This document shows, piece after piece, positions 23,883 through 32,367 of a DNA stretch of 64,000 nt. The stretch comes from Gemmobacter caeni (GTDB lineage: Bacteria > Pseudomonadota > Alphaproteobacteria > Rhodobacterales > Rhodobacteraceae), in the NCBI RefSeq assembly GCF_003054195.1, contig NZ_QBKP01000016.1, positions 47,714 through 111,713 of the forward strand. Reading direction: 5' to 3'. A program made the position numbers and the translations under genes. Below the pieces are notes generated by a model. It had not been told where the DNA came from. It saw nothing but the letters and a program-made list of their open reading frames with translations, and made no database searches. Position 1 is the first letter of the stretch, and each line of letters starts with the position of its first letter.

Positions 23883-26800
23883 ATGAGCGATCCAGTCCGA
23901 TTCATCCATCTGCGTGTCCATACCGAATATTCGCTGCTGGAAGGCGCGGTGCCGGTGAAAAAGCTTGTGGGGCTTTGTGCCGCGCAGAACATGCCTGCGG
24001 TGGCGGTGACCGACAGCAATGCCATGTTCGCCGCGCTGGAGTTTTCCACCATTGCGAGCGGCGTCGGGGTGCAACCCATCGTCGGCTGTCAGGTCAGTCT
24101 TGCCTATGAGACGCCCGCGCCCGGGGAAAAGCCGAAGGCGCCTGCTCCCGTCGTGCTGCTGGCGCAGGACGAGACGGGATACGGCAATCTGATGAAGCTG
24201 AACTCCTGCCTTTACCTCGATCAGGGCGGGCAGTTGCCGCAGGTGACGCTGGCGGATCTGGAGGCGCATGCGGCGGGGCTGATCTGTCTGACCGGCGGCG
24301 CCGAGGGGCCTTTGGGCAAGATCCTGCAAACCGGCAACCGGGGCCGGGCCGAGGCTTTGGCGGACCGGCTGGCCGCGATCTATCCGGGGCGGCTTTATGT
24401 CGAATTGCAGCGCCACCCCGGCGAAGGCGGGCGGCTGATGGCAGCCGAAGCTGCGACCGAGCGTGGCTTTGTCGAGATCGCCTATGACAAGGGCCTGCCG
24501 CTGGTCGCCACCAATGACGTCTATTTCCCGAAATCCGAGATGTACGAGGCGCATGACGCGCTGATCTGCATTGCGGAAGGCGCCTATGTCGATCAGGCAG
24601 AGCCGCGCCGGCGGCTGACGCCGCAGCATTACTTCAAGTCCGAAGCCGAAATGTGCGCGCTGTTCGCCGATCTGCCCGAGGCGTTGGAGAATACCGTCGA
24701 GATTGCAAAGCGCTGCGCCTTCAAGGCCGCGAAACGGGCACCGATCCTGCCTCGCTTCGCCGATGACGAGGTGGAGGAACTGCGCCGTCAGGCCTGGGCG
24801 GGCCTGAAGGCGCGGCTTGACGTGATCCCCCATGCCGCGCCGGTCGAGGAATACGAGGCACGGCTGCAATTCGAGCTCGACATCATCGAGCGGATGAAGT
24901 TCCCCGGCTATTTCCTCATCGTGGCCGATTTCATCAAATGGGCCAAGGCGCATGCCATCCCGGTCGGTCCGGGGCGGGGGTCGGGTGCAGGCTCTCTGGT
25001 AGCCTATGCGCTGACCATCACCGACCTTGACCCGCTGCGTTATGCGCTGCTGTTCGAACGCTTCCTGAACCCGGAACGGGTGTCGATGCCGGACTTCGAC
25101 ATCGACTTTTGCATGGACCGCCGCGAAGAGGTGATCCGCTATGTGCAGGAACGCTATGGCCGCGACAAGGTGGGGCAGATCATCACCTTCGGCGCGCTTC
25201 TGTCAAAGGCCGCCGTGCGCGATGTGGGCCGCGTCTTGCAGATGCCTTACGGGCAGGTGGACCGGCTGTCGAAGATGATTCCGGTCGAGGGGGTGAAGCC
25301 GGTCAGCATCCAGAAGGCGCTGGCGGACGAGCCACGCCTGCGCGAGGCGGCCAAGGCCGAGGAGGTGGTGAAGCGCCTGCTGGATTACGGCATGCAGATC
25401 GAGGGCTTGCTGCGCAACGCCTCCACTCACGCCGCCGGTGTTGTGATCGGCGACCGGCCGCTGGATGCGCTGGTGCCGCTGTATCAGGACCCGCGGTCGG
25501 ACATGCCCGCCACCCAGTTCAACATGAAATGGGTGGAAGCCGCCGGTCTGGTGAAGTTCGACTTTCTGGGTCTGAAAACCCTGACGGTGATCCAGAATGC
25601 CATCGACCTGATCCTTGGCACCGGGCGACAGTTGCATGAGGCGCCGGACGGTACGCGGCTATACGAGCCGAAGCCGGGGGCCGAGAATGACATCGGCCAT
25701 ATCCCGCTCGATGACAAGGCGACCTACGACCTCTATTCGCAGGCCAAGACGGTTGCGGTGTTCCAGGTCGAAAGCTCGGGCATGATGGATGCGCTGCGGC
25801 GCATGAAACCCACCTGCATCGAGGATATCGTGGCGCTGGTGGCGCTGTATCGTCCCGGCCCGATGGAAAACATCCCGGTCTATTGCGAGGTGAAGCACGG
25901 GTTGCGCCCGCTGGAAAGCCTGCATCCGACCATCGACCCGATCCTCGCCGAAACCCAGGGCATCATCGTCTATCAGGAACAGGTGATGCAGATCGCACAG
26001 GTCATGGCGGGCTACAGCCTCGGCGGCGCTGATCTTCTGCGCCGCGCCATGGGCAAGAAGATCGCCGAGGAGATGGCCAAGGAGCGCCCCAAATTCATCG
26101 ACGGCGCCAAAGCGACCCACAACATCGACGCGAAGAAAGCCGGTGAGGTCTTTGACCTTCTGGAGAAATTCGCCAATTACGGCTTCAACAAATCCCACGC
26201 CGCCGCTTATGCCGTGGTCAGCTATCAGACGGGTTGGCTGAAGGCCAATCACCCTGTCGAATTCATGGCTGGCGTGATGAACTGCGATATCCATCTGACC
26301 GACAAGCTGGCTGTCTACAAACGCGAGCTGGACAAGCTGTCGATCCCGGTGGTGCCGCCCTGCGTGAACCGCAGCCTTGCCACCTTCAGCGTGACAGGCG
26401 GCAAGGTGGTCTATGCGCTTGGCGCGCTGAAGAATGTGGGCGTCGATGCGATGGGCCTGATCGTTGCGGCGCGGCGCGGACCGAACGGCGCGGACAAACC
26501 CTTTGCCACGATCTTCGATTTCGCCCGCCGCGTGGATCTGAAGCGCGTGGGCAAGCGCCCGCTGGAGATGATGGCGCGGGCGGGCTGTTTCGACATGCTG
26601 GACCCGAACCGCGCGCGGGTGTTCGACGGGCTGGACGGGCTGGTCGCCTATTCGGCAGCGATCCACGAAGCCAAGACCTCGGCCCAGGTGTCGCTGTTCG
26701 GCGAGGCAGGATCGGACATCCCCGAACCGCGCATGGCCAACCGCAATGACTGGCTCCCGGTCGAACGGCTCGCGCAGGAACATCAGGCCATCGGCTTTTA

Positions 26801-27389
26801 CCTGTCCGGTCACCCGCTGGATGATTACATGGGTCCGCTGAAGCGCAAGAAGGTGCTGACGCTGGCCGAACTGACGCTGGCTTGCGAAAATGGCCCGGTG
26901 GCGGCCAAGATCGCGGGGTCCGTTTCCTCGAAACAGGAACGCAAATCGGCCAAGGGCAATCGCTTCGCCTTTGTGCAACTGTCTGATCCGACGGGGCTTT
27001 ACGAGGTCACGGTGTTTTCCGACACGCTGGAACAATGCCGCGATCATCTGGAACCCGGCATGAATGTCGTCCTGACGGTCGAGGCCAATCTGGAAGGCGA
27101 CACGCTGAAGCTGCTGGCGCGTTCGGCCCAGCCGATCGACAGCGTGGCGGCGGAAGCCGGTGGGACCAATCTGCGCATCCATCTGAATCAGGCCGAGGCG
27201 GTGGCCTCGGTCGCGGCCCTGTTCGCGCGGGTCGAGGCCGGGCGCTCCAGGGGCCAGATCACCCTGACCGTGGCCGATGCCGAGGGGCGCGAGATCGACC
27301 TGACGCTGCCGCAGCTTTACCCGGTTTCACCGCAGATCAAGGGCGCGATCAAGGCGATGCAGGGCGTGGTCATGGTGGAAGAGGTCTGA
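23883..27389 (+). CDS. dnaE: DNA polymerase III alpha subunit
   Basis: The 1168-aa replicative polymerase. An N-terminal PHP domain is seen from FIHLRVHTEYSLLEGAV and VAVTDSNAMF. The catalytic palm contains the metal-binding aspartates D404, D406 and D408 in MPDFDIDFCMDRR, preceded by VGPGRGSGAGSLVAYAL. Later segments include PGPMENIP, ETQGIIVYQEQVMQIAQ, FNKSHAAAYAVVSYQTGWLK, a helix-hairpin-helix region and an OB-fold (about residues 1000-1090). The start at MSDPVRF is preferred over an ATG 66 bases upstream that gives unrelated residues. Length and order are normal for DnaE1. Confidence 0.97.
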   Translation: MSDPVRFIHLRVHTEYSLLEGAVPVKKLVGLCAAQNMPAVAVTDSNAMFAALEFSTIASGVGVQPIVGCQVSLAYETPAPGEKPKAPAPVVLLAQDETGYGNLMKLNSCLYLDQGGQLPQVTLADLEAHAAGLICLTGGAEGPLGKILQTGNRGRAEALADRLAAIYPGRLYVELQRHPGEGGRLMAAEAATERGFVEIAYDKGLPLVATNDVYFPKSEMYEAHDALICIAEGAYVDQAEPRRRLTPQHYFKSEAEMCALFADLPEALENTVEIAKRCAFKAAKRAPILPRFADDEVEELRRQAWAGLKARLDVIPHAAPVEEYEARLQFELDIIERMKFPGYFLIVADFIKWAKAHAIPVGPGRGSGAGSLVAYALTITDLDPLRYALLFERFLNPERVSMPDFDIDFCMDRREEVIRYVQERYGRDKVGQIITFGALLSKAAVRDVGRVLQMPYGQVDRLSKMIPVEGVKPVSIQKALADEPRLREAAKAEEVVKRLLDYGMQIEGLLRNASTHAAGVVIGDRPLDALVPLYQDPRSDMPATQFNMKWVEAAGLVKFDFLGLKTLTVIQNAIDLILGTGRQLHEAPDGTRLYEPKPGAENDIGHIPLDDKATYDLYSQAKTVAVFQVESSGMMDALRRMKPTCIEDIVALVALYRPGPMENIPVYCEVKHGLRPLESLHPTIDPILAETQGIIVYQEQVMQIAQVMAGYSLGGADLLRRAMGKKIAEEMAKERPKFIDGAKATHNIDAKKAGEVFDLLEKFANYGFNKSHAAAYAVVSYQTGWLKANHPVEFMAGVMNCDIHLTDKLAVYKRELDKLSIPVVPPCVNRSLATFSVTGGKVVYALGALKNVGVDAMGLIVAARRGPNGADKPFATIFDFARRVDLKRVGKRPLEMMARAGCFDMLDPNRARVFDGLDGLVAYSAAIHEAKTSAQVSLFGEAGSDIPEPRMANRNDWLPVERLAQEHQAIGFYLSGHPLDDYMGPLKRKKVLTLAELTLACENGPVAAKIAGSVSSKQERKSAKGNRFAFVQLSDPTGLYEVTVFSDTLEQCRDHLEPGMNVVLTVEANLEGDTLKLLARSAQPIDSVAAEAGGTNLRIHLNQAEAVASVAALFARVEAGRSRGQITLTVADAEGREIDLTLPQLYPVSPQIKGAIKAMQGVVMVEEV

Positions 27390-27416
27390 GCGGCCTCGCC
27401 AAAGCCGGAGGGGACG

Positions 27417-28955
27417 ATGGGAATATTGCGGTTCGTGGTCAAGCTGGCGCTGGCCTGCGCCGCGCTTGTCCTGCTGGCGCGGCTCGCTTTTCCGCTGCCC
27501 GCGCTGGACGGACGCAGCGAAAGCCGCGCCCTGCCCGCCGATCCGGCCAGCCCGCTGGCTGCGGCGCTGCTGCCTGATGCCAGCGCGCATCCGGGCCTGA
27601 CCGGCATCCGCCCGCTGCATCACGGCGCCGAGGCCTATGCCGCCCGGATGCTGCTGGCCCGCGCCGCCACCCGCAGCATCGACGCCCGCTATTACATCTG
27701 GCAACGCGATCTGACCGGGCTGCCGCTGCTGGACGAATTGCGCGCTGCGGCCGAACGCGGGGTGCGCGTCCGGCTTCTGGTGGATGACAACGGCACACCT
27801 GATCTGGATACCGAACTTTCGGCGCTGAACGCCCTGCCGATGGCAGAGGTACGCATCTTCAATCCATTCACGCTGCGCAGTCCCCGGCTGCTGTCCTATG
27901 CCTTTGACTTTCCGCGCCTGAACCGGCGCATGCACAACAAGAGCTTCACCGTCGATGGCGTCGCCACCATCATCGGCGGGCGCAACATCGGCGATATTTA
28001 TTTCTCGCGCGCGGCAGATACCCAGTATTCCGATTTCGACCTGCTGGCGTCAGGTGCCATCCTGCCCGAGGTCGATGCCGATTTCGATGCCTACTGGAAC
28101 AGCGGCTCGGCCTATCCGCACGAGGCGCTGGTCACACCACCCAAGGATGCAGCGGCACGCTTTGCCTCGGCTGTGGCGACCGCGCGCGCGGCGCCTGATG
28201 CGGCAGACTACAACGCCGCGCTGCGGGACACCCGTCTGGTCGGAGATCTGCTGGCCGGACGGCAGTTCCTGGACTGGGTGCCGGTGCAGATGGTGTCTGA
28301 CGACCCGGCCAAGGGGCTGGGCCCGGTGGCCCCCGAGGCGCTGATGATCGGCCGGCTGGCCGCGATCCTCGGGGCGGCGGAACAGCGGCTGGATCTGGCC
28401 TCGGCCTATTTCGTGCCCGGCCAGCGCGGGGTTGAGGTGCTGACCGGCCTTGCAGCACGGGGCGTGAAGGTCCGCGCGCTGACCAATTCGCTGGAGGCAA
28501 CGGATGTCCTGCCGGTCCATGCCTCTTATGCCAAATATCGCAAGGCCCTGCTGGAAGGCGGAGTCGAAGTGTTCGAGCTGAAACGCAGCCCCGCCTCGGC
28601 CGAAAGCGTCGAACAGCTTGGCCTGCTGGGCAGTTCGGGTGCCAGCCTGCACGCCAAGACTTTCACGCTCGACGGCGACCGGGTCTTTGTCGGTTCGTTC
28701 AACTTCGATCCGCGCTCGGTTTTTCTGAATTGCGAGATGGGCTTCCTGATCCGCAGCCCGGCGCTGGCCGCTGCGATGAGCCAGAGCTTCGACAGCAATC
28801 TGGGCGATACCGCCTGGCGCGTGACCGAAGGCCCCGAAGGGCTGGTCTGGTCCGATGGCCACGGGCAGGCCCTGACCGACGAACCGGGCAGCAGCCTGCC
28901 CCGGCGTATCGCATTGACGCTGATCGGCCTGCTGCCGATTGAATGGATGATGTAG
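27417..28955 (+). CDS. Phospholipase D-like (cardiolipin synthase-like) protein
   Basis: A 512-aa protein with an N-terminal membrane anchor (VVKLALACAALVLLARLAF) and two HKD phosphodiesterase motifs: HNKSFTVDGVATIIGGRN (about residues 177-194) and HAKTFTLDGDRVFVGSFNFDPRS (about residues 410-432). Both carry the H-K-D triad, so it should be active as a phosphatidyltransferase or phospholipase. The family includes YmdC-type cardiolipin synthases. It lies 27 bases after dnaE and may be read through from it. Confidence 0.88.
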   Translation: MGILRFVVKLALACAALVLLARLAFPLPALDGRSESRALPADPASPLAAALLPDASAHPGLTGIRPLHHGAEAYAARMLLARAATRSIDARYYIWQRDLTGLPLLDELRAAAERGVRVRLLVDDNGTPDLDTELSALNALPMAEVRIFNPFTLRSPRLLSYAFDFPRLNRRMHNKSFTVDGVATIIGGRNIGDIYFSRAADTQYSDFDLLASGAILPEVDADFDAYWNSGSAYPHEALVTPPKDAAARFASAVATARAAPDAADYNAALRDTRLVGDLLAGRQFLDWVPVQMVSDDPAKGLGPVAPEALMIGRLAAILGAAEQRLDLASAYFVPGQRGVEVLTGLAARGVKVRALTNSLEATDVLPVHASYAKYRKALLEGGVEVFELKRSPASAESVEQLGLLGSSGASLHAKTFTLDGDRVFVGSFNFDPRSVFLNCEMGFLIRSPALAAAMSQSFDSNLGDTAWRVTEGPEGLVWSDGHGQALTDEPGSSLPRRIALTLIGLLPIEWMM

Positions 28956-28960
28956 CAAAG

Positions 28961-28998
28961 AAAAAGCCGCGCGAGAGAGGGGATCCCCGCGCGGCTTT
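28961..28998. terminator. Bidirectional terminator between the PLD and RTX genes
   Basis: Perfect 11-bp stem AAAGCCGCGCG with CGCGCGGCTTT. The minus strand continues into TTCTTTGC, so it is best as the RTX gene terminator, but it can serve the convergent PLD gene too. Confidence 0.78.
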
Positions 28999-29025
28999 CA
29001 TCGCCCGTAAAGCTGTGTCAGCCGC

Positions 29026-32000
29026 TCAGAACAACTCGAAGTCGTTCATCGTCAGTGTGCTGACACCGCGCAACTGGGCAATGAACTCGGCTTCGGCCAC
29101 ATCGCCCTTGCCGTCGGGATCGAACCAGAGCCGCCCGTTATCGGTTTCGAACAGGATGGTCGGGCCCGTTGTCTTGGCGACAGGATTGGCCCCGGTCACC
29201 AGCTCGAATGCGGGTTTTTCAAAGGCATAGATCCCGAAGGCATAGCCCTGAATGCCCAGCTTGTCAGAGCCGCGCGTGAAATCGGTGATGATATCGCCCT
29301 GATTGCCGTCGCGGTTGAGAATGAACATGTCATTTCCGGCACCGCCGGTCAGCCAGTCGTCGCCGGTGCCACCGTCCAGCGTGTCATTGCCCGCGCGTCC
29401 ATCCAGCGTATCATCGCCGTAACCACCGTTGAAGTAGTTGGCTTTGCTGTCCCCGCTCAGCCGGTCCTCGTTGAAGCTGCCGTGAACGCGCTCGATGTTC
29501 TTGACGGTCAGGCCTTTGGCCAGCCCGTCATTCTGCGACTGCTTGGCCAGGTCGAGGATGACGCTGCCGTAGTAGCCCGAGAACTGGAGCGTATCGGTTC
29601 CGGCGCCGCCGTCGAACACGTCCTTGCCGGTCATGTCGCTGCGCCACAGCGTATCATCGCCGTCGCCGCCGTACAGCTTGTCGTTCCCGGCGCCATCGGT
29701 CAGCGTGTCGGTGCCGCCCCGGCCCACCAGCGTATCATTGCCGTTGTAGCCGTTCAGGATGTCCACGCCCTCGCCGCCGGTCACGTTGTCCTTGCCGGCG
29801 CTGCCGTAATATTGCAGCGCCTCGAAACCCGAGATTTTCGTCGCGGCATCAAGCTTTTGCGTGGCTTTCCCGATGTTGAGCGAGAAATTCCCGGTCTCGC
29901 TGGTCAGGTAAAGGACCAGCGTGTCGAACCCGCTGCCGCCGATGGCGGTGGCGCCCAGACCCATCGTGATGACATCATTGTCGGCGCCGCCGTCCAGCAC
30001 ATCGCCGGTTTCCCGCGCGCCCGTGACGCTGCCGCCGGTAAGATAATCCATCCCCGAGCCGCCGTAGAGCTTGTCGACACCCGCCCCGGCGTCCAGCCGG
30101 TCACTGCCGGCGCCGCCGTACAGCTTGTCATTGCCTTCGCCGCCGCTCATCGTATCGCCATTTGCACCGCCGGTCAGGACATCATTGCCCGAACCCGAGG
30201 TGATATTGACCGTCTCGAACCCGGTTACCTTGATACGGCCGTCCAGCAGCGATTTCGTCTTGCGGATGTTGAAGATGATGTCGTCGGTCTGGTCCCCCAG
30301 AGACAGGCCGATAGTATCCACACCGGAGCCACCGTCCGCCACCATCCGCCCAAGGCCATCGACCCGCATCGTCAGTTGCAGGTTGTCATCCCCGGCGCCC
30401 AGCTTGACGCTGCCGCCGATCGCATATTCCTCGATCGTCGGATAGTATTCGGACAGCGCCACATAATCGTTGCCACCACCGGCGTCGATCTTGTTGGTGC
30501 CGTAATTGTCGTTGATCCAGTCGTTGCCGTCGCCGCCGATGAGCGTGTCATTGCCCTCGCCGCCGTCCAGATTGTCGTCGCCTGCCCCGCCGTTCAGGCT
30601 GTCGTTTCCGGCATCGCCGCGCAGGTAGTCGAACGAATTCTTGGTGCCGGAAAGCGTGTCATTTCCGGCGCCGCCGCTCAGGTTGACCGATTCCAGCGCG
30701 CCGACCTTGACGAACTTGTCATTGCCCGAGCCGAAGCTGGCGCTGACCGTCTCGATCCCCTTGAACACCGAACCGCCGGTCAGTGTGCCGTTCTTGCCGG
30801 TGAAGGCCATCACCAGATCACGGGTGTCGGTATAGTTGCCCATCGACAGCGTATCGCGCCCGGCGCCGCCATCCACGGTATCCTTTTCGGCGGAATCGAC
30901 GGCAAGGAAGTCATCGCCCGCGCCGCCATAGATCTTGTCGTTGCCACCGTAGGCATAGATGAAATCGTTGCCACTGCCCGAATTCAGAACATCACTGCCC
31001 GAGGTCGCATACAGCGTGTCATTGCCGCCCAGCGTGGTGAACTTCAGGCCCTGCCCCTGATTGGAGGCCTGCAGGTTGTAGTTCTCGAACCCCGAATATT
31101 TCGTGCCCCCCGGCAGGGTCACGGTCTTGCCCGATGCCTTGGCGGTGAAATTGTCCGTCACCTGTTCGAGGATCAGCGTGTCGCTCCCTGCCCCGCCGAT
31201 CAGCGTGTCACGGTCGGCACCATAGCGCAGGCTCACAGTGTCATCGCCTGCCCCGGCGTTGATCAGGTCGTTGCCCTCATCACGGTAGAAGACGTCGTTA
31301 CCCGCGCCGCCATACATCGAGTCATTGCCCAGCCCGCCATCGAACGTGTCGTTCGAAATGCCGCCGGTCATCTTGTCGTTGCCCTCGCCACCGTACAGCC
31401 AGCCCGCAAGCCCGCCATTCAGCGTATCGTTGCCAGCGCCGCCATCCAGGAGGTTGGCCCCCTGCTGGCCATCAAGCCGGTCGTTGCCTTCGCCGCCGCG
31501 CAGCGTGTCATTGCCCATGCCACCCAGCAACGTGTCGTTGCCAAGCCCGCCTTCAAGCGAGTCATTGCCACCGGCGCCATTCAGACGGTCATGACCGTCG
31601 CCGCCATACAGGAAGTCATAGAACATCCCGCCGGTGATCTTGTCGTTCTGCGACGTGCCGGTGATGTTGAACACATCGACCCATGTCACGGATACCCCGC
31701 CGGTCAGCGTCTGGGTCTTGATCCAGTCCCCGATGGTCAGCGAGACTTTGCTGCCGCGCGACGAGTAATCAAGATACATCCAGTCGAGGCCCGAGCCGCC
31801 ATCGATGACATCTCCGGCGTAATCCGAAATCGGCTGACCATACCCGCCGATCGTATCCGATCCGCTGCCCCCGAAGATGCGGTCCTTGCCCGCGCCGCCG
31901 GTCAGGATGTCTCCGGCGCTGTCGCCGTAAATCACATCATTGCCCGCCTCGCCGTTCACCACATCGGTGGCAAAGCCGCCATAGACGGTATCGTTGTCAT

Positions 32001-32130
32001 CGCCCGCCAGGATGTTGTCGTTGCCGAAGCCGCCGAACACCTTGTCGTTGCCCGCATAGGCAAGGATCTGATCGGACTCGTCCGTTCCGTAAATCGTGTT
32101 TTTCTTGTCGTCGCCGGGCAGGTAGGCCAT
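29026..32130 (-). CDS. RTX calcium-binding protein, 1034 aa, with a recurring non-RTX module
   Basis: Almost the whole protein is made of RTX nonapeptides (GGxGNDxLx, for example GGAGNDTLNGG), which bind calcium and fold as parallel beta-rolls outside the cell. The C-terminal part (about residues 930-1034, with ITDFTRGSDKLGI) is like the secretion-signal region of type I secreted RTX proteins. No protease, lipase or other catalytic domain is seen. Six units of about 45 residues, at roughly 113-158, 315-356, 424-466, 603-645, 734-776 and 844-886, interrupt the repeats; each starts G-DTLxL and ends near G-E-V. The start MAYLPGDDKK is used; the preceding in-frame residues are not like an RTX N-terminus. 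No type I exporter gene lies nearby. Confidence 0.9.
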   Translation of the reverse strand: MAYLPGDDKKNTIYGTDESDQILAYAGNDKVFGGFGNDNILAGDDNDTVYGGFATDVVNGEAGNDVIYGDSAGDILTGGAGKDRIFGGSGSDTIGGYGQPISDYAGDVIDGGSGLDWMYLDYSSRGSKVSLTIGDWIKTQTLTGGVSVTWVDVFNITGTSQNDKITGGMFYDFLYGGDGHDRLNGAGGNDSLEGGLGNDTLLGGMGNDTLRGGEGNDRLDGQQGANLLDGGAGNDTLNGGLAGWLYGGEGNDKMTGGISNDTFDGGLGNDSMYGGAGNDVFYRDEGNDLINAGAGDDTVSLRYGADRDTLIGGAGSDTLILEQVTDNFTAKASGKTVTLPGGTKYSGFENYNLQASNQGQGLKFTTLGGNDTLYATSGSDVLNSGSGNDFIYAYGGNDKIYGGAGDDFLAVDSAEKDTVDGGAGRDTLSMGNYTDTRDLVMAFTGKNGTLTGGSVFKGIETVSASFGSGNDKFVKVGALESVNLSGGAGNDTLSGTKNSFDYLRGDAGNDSLNGGAGDDNLDGGEGNDTLIGGDGNDWINDNYGTNKIDAGGGNDYVALSEYYPTIEEYAIGGSVKLGAGDDNLQLTMRVDGLGRMVADGGSGVDTIGLSLGDQTDDIIFNIRKTKSLLDGRIKVTGFETVNITSGSGNDVLTGGANGDTMSGGEGNDKLYGGAGSDRLDAGAGVDKLYGGSGMDYLTGGSVTGARETGDVLDGGADNDVITMGLGATAIGGSGFDTLVLYLTSETGNFSLNIGKATQKLDAATKISGFEALQYYGSAGKDNVTGGEGVDILNGYNGNDTLVGRGGTDTLTDGAGNDKLYGGDGDDTLWRSDMTGKDVFDGGAGTDTLQFSGYYGSVILDLAKQSQNDGLAKGLTVKNIERVHGSFNEDRLSGDSKANYFNGGYGDDTLDGRAGNDTLDGGTGDDWLTGGAGNDMFILNRDGNQGDIITDFTRGSDKLGIQGYAFGIYAFEKPAFELVTGANPVAKTTGPTILFETDNGRLWFDPDGKGDVAEAEFIAQLRGVSTLTMNDFELF

Positions 32131-32367
32131 GGTCAAACCCCGATTGAAAATTTTCTCTGATATGCCGCATCTCGCAAGGTAAACACATCCCCTGTTCAGG
32201 GGATATGCCCCGGAAAGGCCGCGCAAAAGCCAAAGTCCGGGTTCAGCGGGTTGCAGGGTGTCTTTCCTGCGCTATGGTCTGAAACGGGGACAGGCAGGGG
32301 CGGATTTTGCCGGGGGAGACGAGGATTTTGCGCATGGAGCCAGAGCGACTTCCCGCAGGGTTGCGGG

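Noticed and set aside
29482..32160. Plus-strand reading frame of 892 codons antisense to the RTX gene
   Set aside because: A repetitive VI/A-rich shadow of the RTX repeats; the minus strand encodes canonical RTX nonapeptides.
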